DNA from: Strobilurus pachycystidiatus
Taxonomy: Eukaryota > Basidiomycota > Agaricomycetes > Agaricales > Physalacriaceae
Direction: 5' to 3'
NCBI GenBank assembly: GCA_019915135.1
Contig: JAHLMK010000001.1
Span: 4,526,001-4,590,000 of the forward strand
Length of the DNA stretch: 64,000 nucleotides
Translations under genes and position numbers: made by a program
Part shown: positions 55,230 through 64,000 of the stretch, piece after piece
How positions within the stretch are numbered: the stretch's first letter is position 1
Layout: the number at the start of each line of letters is the position of its first letter
The notes under the pieces: model-generated
What the model was told of the DNA's origin: nothing
Database searches by the model: none
The model's input: only the letters and a program-made list of their open reading frames with translations

Positions 55230-56571
55230 TGTGCGGGTACGTTATAATGCAGGTAAGATACGAGACGGAAGGAATGTGGCGGTCTATCGGTAAGATGAGA
55301 GTCAAGGACAAGAAGCGCCTCCACGATTGTTGCTTCCACATGGCATGTTTACACCGCTTTGTCCCCGCAAAGCCTAGACCCGCCGGACCATTCCGACCGT
55401 CTCCCGAGTTCGCCGCGTGCTGGTCTATCGGAGCATCCGTGTCAGCTCGGATTCGTAATGTGTACAAAAAGGTCTTCGACAGGACCACCGAAACCTTTGC
55501 AGTCGACAGAGCAAATCGCCAGAGACGCAAATGTTGATCATTGAAGGTCGGATCAGCCTTGGGTACAGTGGGTTAACCTGAAGCTTCGGTCTTTACAACT
55601 GTACGCATTAACTCGGTATACCGTGCAGTATACTACTGCTACCCGAGGCGAAGCCAAGTAAACGTATAGGTCCCCACCCCGTCACGGAGTTTCGGTATTA
55701 GACTTCTTACTGTTTTCCAGATGACCGATTCTTCCTTCGGCGTCAGCTTGAATCCCATCGTTGAGAGCCCAACATCATTGGTGACTCCCCGGAGGAGATG
55801 GGGTAGATCCAGAGACCGTATCCGATTTTCTGTCCGGTATAACAAGCCTCCAAGTTTCTACACAGTCACGACATCGCAAGCATACCGATAGCGCCATGCG
55901 TGATCGAAAGAGCAGCAGTGAGTCAAGAGTCGGTTGAAGTCCCAGTAATTGCGATGACACCTACGTCGCTTGGAGAGGCGCAAAACTGGCAGGTGGCCAT
56001 ATCCAGCGCCTTCAATCTGCTATGCCAAGCAGAAATGGTGACAGAGGCCACGGTCTACGGGGGTCGTGTCTTCGGAGCCGATGACCGCGAGGGCGCAGTT
56101 TAAACTTGTGTCTGCAAGATGGAAGAACATCACCGTCCCCCTTCGGAGAGTTTGGCCCAAGTGCAATTCAAGACAGTCCATCTGTCGCTTAAAGTTGCCC
56201 AACGTGGTCAATGATCCCCAGCGAGTAGAAGATAGGGCTCCCCGGACCTGTGTACGTTGCCCGTCAAAGAGCTAGATAAGGTAGAGGGGACGATCCTAGT
56301 TGAATAGTTCCACGGGCAGTAAATCCTCGAGATAATTACGTGAGTAACTCGGACTCCCAGAGTGTCTCAGTTCGAAAGACTTCGACAGCTAGCCCCGATC
56401 GTGTGTTTCCACTTGTTGGAGAAGCCAGGAAGACGGAAAACCAGACTGAACGGCTGACATTGAACGTCGCAGAGAAAGGATCTGCGAGGCACATGACAGT
56501 TGCAAGAGATGTGAGAGGAAATGACGTCGTCGCAGCGACTTGCCAGTCAACCATCATCAGCACACAGAAGC
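55230..56571. other. Intergenic, unexplained
   Basis: About 1.3 kb with several frames of 60-100 codons on both strands, none recognised and none joined convincingly by splice sites. A stretch at 55900-56100 (+) reads PTSLGEAQNWQVAISSAFNL and looks mildly protein-like. It may be a decayed gene; I leave it uncalled. Confidence 0.4.
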
Positions 56572-59500
56572 ATGGCGGACAGACCACCGCGGCCGTCCGC
56601 CGACGAAGGCGAGCTTAGCATCATTGTCACCGGGAAATGCGCGAGCTCACGCCATAAACCATAGAGACGGCGCCTCTCCTACGCGACCCCGATGCCGAGA
56701 GTATCGAACCGGAGAGGGGGACAACGTTCATGGAACGTGTCCATGCTGTTGCACAGGAACCCCTCACAGCATTGACAAAGGTCCTTCTGGTGGTATCCCT
56801 CATACTGCTCCTCCTCAGTTCCGTACGTCTCACTGCTGTATCCCCCAAGAACGTTCTCCCAACCGCCGTAATCTGACGTAGATATTCATCGGTCTGTTTG
56901 CCGGAGTTCAGCACAAACTGAACACTGGCGATGGTGGGAAGCAGCAGCCAGGTGAAACCGTCACTTTGACAGCCACAACGACTGCTTACGCGACGACCAC
57001 CGCTGCCCCGCCTTCAGGACCAACCGAGCCTCCTGCAGAGGTACGTACACTATCGTTATCTCAAGCAATGTGCCTCAGTGTGCTGTGCAGCCGCGTTGCA
57101 TGACTTCGGATTGCATCATCCTCTCCGCTGAAATACTATCTTCTCTCGACACCACGCACGATCCATGCGACAACTTTTACGAGTTTGCCAGTACGTCAAT
57201 GCACAACCTGCCTCTTCTTTACAAAGTTAACGATATGAAACTCAATCAGACGGCGGATGGATCAACTCACATCCTCTTCCCGCGGACAAAGGCGCCTTTG
57301 GATCATTCGAAAATCTCGCCAAACAGAATCAACAAGTCCTTCAGCAAATTCTTGAAGCACCTTCCCCTCTGGTCACTTCATCCAGCTCTCCAGACGATCA
57401 GCTCTTGGCCAAGATTCGCGGCATGTACGCGTCTTGCTTGAACGAGGACCAGCTGGATAAAATTGGTGCAGAACCTCTTCTTCACTTCGTTCAAACTTTG
57501 AGGAACCTATTCCGCGGAAAGAGCCTGGAAATCAAATCGGACACTGAGACTCAGAAGAACGACAAGCAAGGTCTCACGGCCGCACTAGCCTTCCTACATT
57601 CTCGGGGCGTGGATGCTCTATTTGAGTTTGGTATTGAGGGTGACGTCGGGGTCGACCCTAATCTCATGACGCTTTGGTTCAGTCAGCCTAGTCTTGGTTT
57701 GCCATCCAAGGTATGCGACTCATTGTGGCTATCAGTGCACACCTAATCGACAAATCATTTCCAGGAATATTACAAGGAAAAGAGCATTACAAAGATGTAC
57801 AAGGGGGTTGTAGAGAGACTCCTCTTGACACTCGCGGAGGAAGACGAGAAACTGCGTCGCAAAGGCTCCCAGAGTACTCACCTCGTAAGCCAAGGTGAGG
57901 CTGGAAGCGATAATGTTTGGCCACCATGGCCTTGGCCCCCCTGGGGTGAGGGCGACGAGCCCGACAAGGATGAGCCTATCAACCAGACAGAACGTGCTCA
58001 CAAACTTGCCAAAGCGGTCGTCAAGTTCGAATCCCGCATCGCCAAGGCCAGTGTGGATCTGGATGTTCTCCAGGAGGATCCTGTGGCGTCGTATAATCCT
58101 GTTCCACTGGCAAATCTTACGGCTACCCTGCCGCAGATCCGATTCAAAACCTACTTCTCCACTTACGCGCCGCGCACTTTCCCCGACAAAGTCATCCTGA
58201 CCTACCCTCCATTTGCCGAAAGTCTGTCAAGCATCATAGACGAGACTGATGCTGACGTGATCGAGGCCTATCTCATCGTTCGTGCTGCGTTGACCTTGTC
58301 GCCATATCTTGGTACGGGAACTGAGGCGTGGCAGGCGGGAAGGTATCTGGTGGAGGAGCTGAGCGGAATCAAGCATGGTGTTGTGGGTGACCGTGGGGAG
58401 TGGTGCATTGGCCAAGTTGAAAGGACTCTTGGCTTTGCTGCGGGAAGGTACTTTGTGAATGCGACCTTCGCTGGCGAATCGCGCGAGAAGGGAACTAAAG
58501 TCATCACTGGTACGACTTCTGGACATCGTCTGGGTACTCCCGAACTGATTGACGCTCTCAGATATCATCGCTGCTTTCAAGGACAGTTTGACCAACCTTC
58601 CTTGGATGGACAAAAAGAGTGCTAAGGCCGCTGCTGAGAAAGTGCGTCTGCTGCGATGGCTGTATCCATCCCCTTCTGATCATTTTCCTCATATTAGGCC
58701 GATGCGATTCGCGTCAAGGTTGGCTTCCCCATTTCGCCAGACACCCGTAGCGCAGAGTCGTTGGTCAGGTACTATAGCCTTGTTAAGATTGACGAGAACA
58801 AGTTCTTCGACAATGTGCTCAGTGCATCGTAAGTCACTTTTGAACCTTTCCTATCAGTGCTGACACTTCTGCAGAGTGTCTGATCAAATCAAAGAATGGA
58901 TTCAACTGGGACGTCAGCGCGACCCAGAAGCTTGGGAGATGTATCCTTCCATGGTGAACGCCTATTTCAATCCTCCATCGAACGAGATTGTTTTCCCAGC
59001 TGGAATCCTGCAGCCCCCGTTCTTCTCCAAAGACTGGTATGGTCATTCATCCTAGCATCCTTCCCGCATGATTGACTTCGTCAGGCCGGCGTATCTGAGC
59101 TACGGGGCTTTTGGACACGTTTCTGCTCACGAGGTCCGTCCGCTCCTTGCAACTACGTGACATGTTATTCATTTATGTTCAAAGCTCTCGCATGCTTTCG
59201 ATTCTGCTGGTCGCAAGTACAATCAAGAGGGCAAACTCGAGGAGTGGTGGACCAACACAACCAGCGAGGGCTTCGACCGCAAGCAAGATTGTATCGTTGA
59301 ACAGTACTCTGGTGCGCTCAGAGCAGTGGTTCTACTTGAGACACCTCTTACCTTCACCCAGCATACACCATCGACGACGGCAAAGGTGGAGAGATTCATG
59401 TCAATGTACTTCGGTTCTTCTTCGTTCTTGTGCACCTGAATCTGACGTTATACTAGGGAAACTTGTATGTTTCAGGTTGCTGTCCCGCCGAGGGGTGATT

Positions 59501-60346
59501 TCACTAACTTGTCCTAACAGGACCTCTGGAGAGAACATCGGCGACACCGGTTTGATTCAGGCATACCGCGCTTGGAAGGCGCAATACGAGGCCTCGCTAA
59601 GAGGGTGTTCGGATAGGATGCAGAAATTTTTGCACCGCGCCAAAAGGACCCTGTGTAGAAATGCTGTAGAAAGTCGTCAGAAACCCTGAAATCAATCACA
59701 GCCGTCCCTGCAAAGGGACCCGGTTTTCTTGTCAAAGCAAGGCGCAGGCGCGCCGCACAACGCCTACAAGCAGGTAGACGTGCCCAACGAGAGCACGAAT
59801 AACTTACAAGTTCCCGCATGTTCCCACCTACAATCTTGGTCAGTTGGCATGTCGGAGAGCAATGGCGCATATCATGCAGTTTCAGGGACGTCTCAGATTT
59901 ATTTCAGGGTTTCTGACAACTTTCTACACAGGGTCCTTTTGGCGCGGTGCAAAAATTTCTGCATCCTATCCGAACACCCTCTAAAGGAGGGCAACGAGTT
60001 TCTTCTTCCCGGTTTGGACCAATATACACGAGAGCAACTATTCTTTATTGCGTTCGGAAGGATATGGGCTAGGAATATAAGACCTGCTGCAGCCGTATGT
60101 TGCAAAAACGCAATTTCGATTACAAGGCTGACATTCATGTAGATCCAGCGCATCCGCACTGACCCGCACTCGCCCGCACAGTATCGTGTGGATGGAACTC
60201 TGTTCAATATTCCCGAATTCGCGAAAGCCTTCAACTGCTCGAAAGATTCCAAGGTACGACTGCCGTCATCTTGTCATCTGCGCTGCTCATTAGCCTCCCA
60301 GTTGAACCCGCCAAAAGAGAAGCAGTGCTTGTTCTGGTCGGACTGA
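56572..60346 (+). CDS. M13 (neprilysin/ECE-like) metallopeptidase, disrupted by a MITE
   Basis: Type II membrane zinc endopeptidase. Without the insertion the exons sum to 2607 nt, 868 residues, intact. A short cytoplasmic leader (MADRPPRPSADEETAPLLRD) precedes the signal anchor (VLLVVSLILLLLSS) and the luminal M13 fold: CIILSAEILSSLDTTHDPCD, FYEFANGGWINSHPLPADKG, NEIVFPAGILQPPFF, zinc motif HELSHAFDS (normally HELTHAFDS) and GENIGD, which supplies the third zinc ligand. A 381-bp element (59601-59981) sits in the exon after GENIGD and brings a stop at 59687-59689. The predicted product is about 809 residues with 30 foreign ones. It lacks the C-terminal HSP...YRV substrate-binding block and the CLFW end, so it is probably inactive. 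The first intron has a GC donor (56609) and one exon is 8 nt (59457-59464). Confidence 0.9.
59601..59981. mobile_element. PIF/Harbinger-like MITE
   Basis: 381-bp non-coding element with terminal inverted repeats. The outer 61 bp of both arms (starting GAGGGTGTTCGGATAGGATG) are identical, and imperfect repeat continues for about 110 bp. It is flanked by a 3-bp direct repeat TAA (59598-59600 and 59982-59984), the TWA target duplication typical of PIF/Harbinger elements. There is no transposase gene, so it depends on an autonomous relative. Removing element plus one TAA restores an uninterrupted M13 peptidase reading frame. Superfamily assignment rests on TSD and terminal sequence; no database search was possible. 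Confidence 0.88.
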
Positions 60347-60416
60347 GCGAGGGCGATATTTAAATATGGATCGCTGAAGCTTGTATACAGTGTATGGATA
60401 ATGGCAGTATATATTT

Positions 60417-61994
60417 TCAGGCTTCACCTCCTTTGCCTTGGTCCTCGGTCGCGGGCATTGCTTTCTTTACCCATGGATCCCGATTTTCTGCTTCCATGTC
60501 CAGGACTTTCCAGAAGTTGCATCCCTTCCCGTCATTCTGTGCGCCTGCATAACACGTCCACCAGTACTTGTCGGTCTTTCCATCACTCCTGTTCTTCATG
60601 TCTGGGCGGAGGATCGTCGGTATGCCACACTTGCACCGAGGTATGCTCGAGGGAGGAAAGTCTGGACGGTAGAATCTGAAGGTGATATTGATACGGCAGT
60701 TAGAGGGCTCGATGGGTTCACCAGGAACTCTCGGAAAAGAAGGGCGGAAGATATCCATCGAGGACTGAGGTGGGATCGAATGTTTGAAACGCTCTTGGCA
60801 GGATGCATGCATGATAGTGAGCTGTAAATATATCGGAAACTGCCTACACCAGGGTATATATTATGAGATTCGCACCGAGTTGTGTGTGGCAGGGATGTTG
60901 AAGGTCTGTGCACTTCGCGTTTCCTTTTCCTGCGTGGGGATGACTTCTCGGAGACTAAAGACGCGTCTGGTGCCTGCCAGATATCCTTCAGCCCAAAGGA
61001 TGGTACACAATCGGATTAGCCACACACCTAAACTGAGCGAGGCTGAGACTCATTCAGTATTTGTTGTAGAGGGCACCGTAGGCTTATGTACGTACCTATG
61101 GTGCAGTACGGTCCTAGATATGTCATCTGGTCCGAATGGAACCCGACACTCTCTTTAGCACCTTCGTAGCAGTTTGAGGCAGCAACATTTGCTCTCCAGA
61201 ACACATCGGAACCTGGTGTGCCCGCCCACTCCAACGGAAATCGCGTTCGTTGTCGCAGCTCTCGGTTGACAACCTCTTCAACATATTGACACGCCTCTTC
61301 CATCTCTGAGGAAAATTTGAGAGGGGGATCTGTCTTCCTACCATTATACCTGGCAAATCGATGAGCTCCAGTAGGTACGCTGACACGATGCCCACCAGAA
61401 TTGTGCCGCTTCCTGCCACGAATCATCGGAGCCCACTCCATCGTTTTTTCTAGCAAAGAAAGACGTCCGGTGCGGACTCTCAACGACACGGTCAAAGAGC
61501 CACCATTTATTGCGGCCCCATGACTTGGAGGCATCGACCATCGTATAGAAGAGTCGGCAAGCCAACTGGGGAGGCAGGGTGGAGAGATGAAGTGTACACG
61601 GTGTGTGCTCCATGACCATCTCTGGACTAGACAGCAGTAAAGGTGGTAAGCGGGGGACCCGCTTCTTGTCTGAAGATGGGGGCGGACGGAGTACAGACAT
61701 GAGATCAACAATAGGCCTCTTGGTCGATGGTGACGCGAGGACGCGCGTTTTGCTCGCTGGCTTAAGCGACTTGAGGTCCTCTTTGGCGCGCTCAGGCGTT
61801 GTCAACCAAGACGATAGCGTCGCATCCCGTTTTCTTTTCTTCGAGGTGCCTTGGGAGTTGAGATGTCTAGCGGCGGCCTCGACATCGCCATCGAACTCGA
61901 TGAGAGTCTCTAACACAGAGGATGAGCTTGGTTTCACATATTCCAGGAGACTGAAGACGGTCGCGATGAGTACTTCTGTATCCTCGTTAGTCAT
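60417..61994 (-). CDS. AlkB-like 2OG dioxygenase with CUE and GRF zinc-finger domains
   Basis: Nucleic-acid demethylase of the AlkB superfamily. The first 45 residues form a CUE-like ubiquitin-binding helix bundle (VLIATVFSLLEYVKPSSSSV, IEFDGDVEAAARHLN). A linker follows with RKRDATLSSWLTTPERAKED. The dioxygenase core: CTLHLSTLPPQLACRLFYTM, VFWRANVAASNCYEGAKESV, iron ligands in VGFHSDQMTYLGP and in the MHASCQERFKHSIPP block, and the cosubstrate arginine in NCRINITFRFYR. A C-terminal GRF zinc finger follows (CKCGIPTILRPDMKNRSDGK, YWWTC...GCNFWKVLD). GRF fingers bind single-stranded DNA, so repair of alkylated ssDNA is the likely role. The ATG at 61994 opens right before the CUE part; an upstream ATG at 62078 is possible. 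It converges with the M13 gene, stops 71 bp apart. Confidence 0.87.
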
Positions 61995-62112
61995 TGTTAA
62001 GAGGAAGAAGCGGCCTGTCACGGAGAGACCATGTATATCTGACCGGTCCGATCCTCCGATGACCGTGTCCCTTTGCATGCGGTTGCCTTTCTGTGTTTAT
62101 CAGTTCTACCAC
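61995..62112. promoter_or_regulatory. Shared AlkB / M24 promoter
   Basis: 118 bp between divergent start codons. No TATA box. If the upstream ATG at 62078 is used for AlkB, only 34 bp remain, which argues for the downstream one. Confidence 0.5.
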
Positions 62113-63828
62113 ATGGGTCAACAAGACGATAAGTCGCAAGGTGTTCAAGAATACGAGGACAGGCGTAGAGACAGCCGTCCCAACACGACAGTACCACGGA
62201 CGAACGAGAGATTCAGCCCGATAGTACGTGTCATCCGCCCGAGTGTGTATCAATACTGATAACCCGATAGCTTGTGCTCCTCGCCGTCGTTGCCTTCGTG
62301 GTGAATATCGGTGACTTGACCCGAAGAAACCACAGCAGTACTTCCGATGCTGCTCCATCTCTCGACTTCTCTTCAATTGAAGGCTACTGCTCTAAAGCAA
62401 GCCCCATCGCCGCGACAGACTTCCATGACCGCCAATCATCCTTGGCAAAGAGTCTTGCTGCTCTCAATGCCACTGCTTACATTGCGGAGCCCGGCCCTAG
62501 TGCTTTGTACTACGGTAATCTGTCGACTTCAACCTGGTGGCTATCCGAACGACCGCTTCTGCTTGTTGTAACACCAGAAGTGATTCAAGACGACGTGAAG
62601 GCTAAAGTCTCTATCTTGACACCCAAGTTCGAAGCAACACGCGCCAAGTTAATTCCCATACCTTTCCCTGGCCAAATAGAATACACCGAATGGCCGGAGG
62701 AGGCCAATCCATACGAGAGACTCGCGCCTATGATATCTTCCACCACCGGCACTATCTTTGTCGATGGACATATCCGGCATTTTATCGTCGATGGGCTTCA
62801 AAAGGCTTTCCCTTCTGCTACGATACAGATTGCGCCGACCGAAATTCGTCAATTACGCGAACGCAAATCTCGCGCTGAAATCGAACTCCTGAAGGTGGCG
62901 AACGAGGTAAGTACTATATGCGTCAGACAAAGTCGAATGCCGCTCAAGTCACTGTCACTTCTGCAAGGCAACTTTGCTTGCCATTCGCGAGGTTCGCAAG
63001 AAGCTATCCATCGGTGTTCGCGAGTCCCAAGCTCGGGGAATGATGGCTGCTGCCTTGAAGAGCACTGGACTCTCGAACGGTGAATGCTTGACGTTGTTTG
63101 GAGGTGAGCGACGACGCCACATATCTCCTTCGTACGATATCAATATCATTGCTCTGCACCAGAGAACGCTGCTCTACCTCACGGGAGTGGTACTGACCGT
63201 GTCCTCGGAGTATCCGATTTTGCACTTTTTGATTGCGTTGGGAGCCTCCATGGATATGCAAGTGATGTCACGCGCGTACGTTCTTTATCCCTTCTCCTGA
63301 CCTGTAACACCAAGCCACTTCCAGACTGTGGCTTTGGATGTATCCGAAATACCGCCACATCACAAGGCTATCTGGAATCAAGTACACGGCGCCCAAAATG
63401 TTGCTTATCGCACTGCAAAAGATGGCGTAGTCGCAAAGAAAGTGGACCAGGCCGCTCGGCTGTACTTGAGCCTCTCGGGTAACGATAAGTACTTCACTCA
63501 TCGGCTAGGACACGGTCTGTCTGGAGAAGGCTTGTTTGTTCTCTTCGCACTCACTTCAACACAGGTATCGGTCTTGAAGTTCACGAAGATCCCTACTTGA
63601 ATGGTGGCAGTGAAAGTGTGCTGAAGAAGGGACACTCCTTTTCTGATGAACCAGGCATCTACATTGAAGGGAAGGTATGTTGTCTCTTCTTGACTTGCTT
63701 CTCCGATGCTTATGATACATAAGGTCGGCGTCCGTCTGGAGGATTGCTTCTACATTGCAGAGGACGGCAATGCCGAATATCTCACGGCGGGTGTCGGAGG
63801 GGCCGCTGTTTCGCCTTTACTACCATGA
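62113..63828 (+). CDS. M24 metallopeptidase (Xaa-Pro aminopeptidase/dipeptidase), membrane-anchored
   Basis: Pita-bread-fold binuclear metallopeptidase that cleaves X-Pro bonds. Seven exons (62113-62223, 62271-62906, 62968-63103, 63163-63275, 63325-63514, 63565-63674, 63724-63828) sum to 1401 nt, 466 residues. The hydrophilic start MGQQDDKSQGVQEYEDRRRD is followed by one hydrophobic helix (LVLLAVVAFVVNIG), so the enzyme is probably a type II membrane protein. The N-terminal creatinase-like domain includes IAEPGPSALYYG. The catalytic domain shows all metal ligands: both Asp in DFALFDCVGSLHGYASDVTR, His in THRLGHGIGLEVHEDP, Glu in DEPGIYIEGKVGVRLED with the final Glu in LED. Active-site set is complete. 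Intron 2 ends in TGCAAG. Confidence 0.92.
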
Positions 63829-64000
63829 ACTCTGCAGTATAGACGCCAGGACAATGTTATCACGATGCAGAGGTAATGGTTGTTTCTTATGAACTTGAGG
63901 GGCTTTCCAATGGGATGAGATCAAGACAGCCACAAACATACACCCAGATAATTTTTTGCTAGGCGTCTGGGACAGGTGCCCAACTCACTTCATGAACCAA

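Noticed and set aside
59601..59981. Possibility that the MITE acts as an intron in the M13 gene
   Set aside because: GTs near the left end and AGs near the right end do not combine to give the correct frame, and the in-frame stop at 59687 remains, so disruption is the simpler reading.

Overview
The window is fungal nuclear DNA. Genes are dense on both strands and cut by many short introns (mostly 48-65 nt, GT-AG, with CTAAC or CTGAC-like branch sites). Intergenic gaps are small, several gene pairs are divergent and share roughly 100 bp, and some families are typical of mushroom-forming basidiomycetes (DUF4246, a short CKPGECKC-ended metallothionein, tandem nitronate monooxygenases). An agaricomycete is the most likely source; this is inference from gene content and intron style, not a database match. 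I built exon models by eye. For ten genes (DUF4246, SYF1, MFS, Argonaute, SFT2, AsnRS, secreted acidic protein, RecQ, SDR, M24 peptidase) and several smaller ones the summed exon length is an exact multiple of three with no internal stop.

Layout. 1-1426: nothing recognisable. 1.4-15.5 kb (+): a DUF4246 protein, splicing factor SYF1, an MFS drug/polyamine-type transporter, a 27-exon Argonaute and the Golgi traffic protein SFT2. 15.6-22.4 kb: glyoxalase II (-), a small single-pass membrane protein (+), SRP receptor alpha (-) and a prolyl-4-hydroxylase-like 2OG oxygenase (-). 22.4-24.4 kb is mostly gene-poor and ends in the promoter of a 34-residue metallothionein. 24.9-28.3 kb: divergent BET4 (-) and AsnRS (+). 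29.2-34.4 kb (+): a secreted acidic-repeat protein and a RecQ helicase. 34.7-41.7 kb (-): an EDC4/Pdc1-like P-body protein and SSF1/PPAN. 41.8-46.7 kb (+): two hypothetical proteins, an SDR and a mitochondrial helical-repeat protein. 46.8-53.8 kb: two nitronate monooxygenases (-) flanking cytochrome c heme lyase (+) and an ADF-H/coiled-coil/PH protein (-). 54.5-63.8 kb: a hypothetical protein (-), an M13 metallopeptidase (+) split by a MITE, a CUE-AlkB-GRF dioxygenase (-) and a membrane-anchored M24 aminopeptidase (+).

Most genes are housekeeping (splicing, translation, secretion, prenylation, ribosome assembly, mitochondrial cytochrome c). They do not form an operon-like system.

The most unusual signals are architectural. 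(1) A 381-bp MITE with identical 61-bp arms and a TAA target duplication (PIF/Harbinger-like) sits inside an exon of an otherwise intact M13 peptidase gene. (2) Microexons are common, with 3-, 6-, 8- and 21-nt exons in one Argonaute gene and others in RecQ, SFT2 and M13. (3) There are four likely GC-AG introns. (4) A 54-nt stop-free intron would add a transmembrane helix if retained. I found no CRISPR array, rRNA or convincing tRNA.
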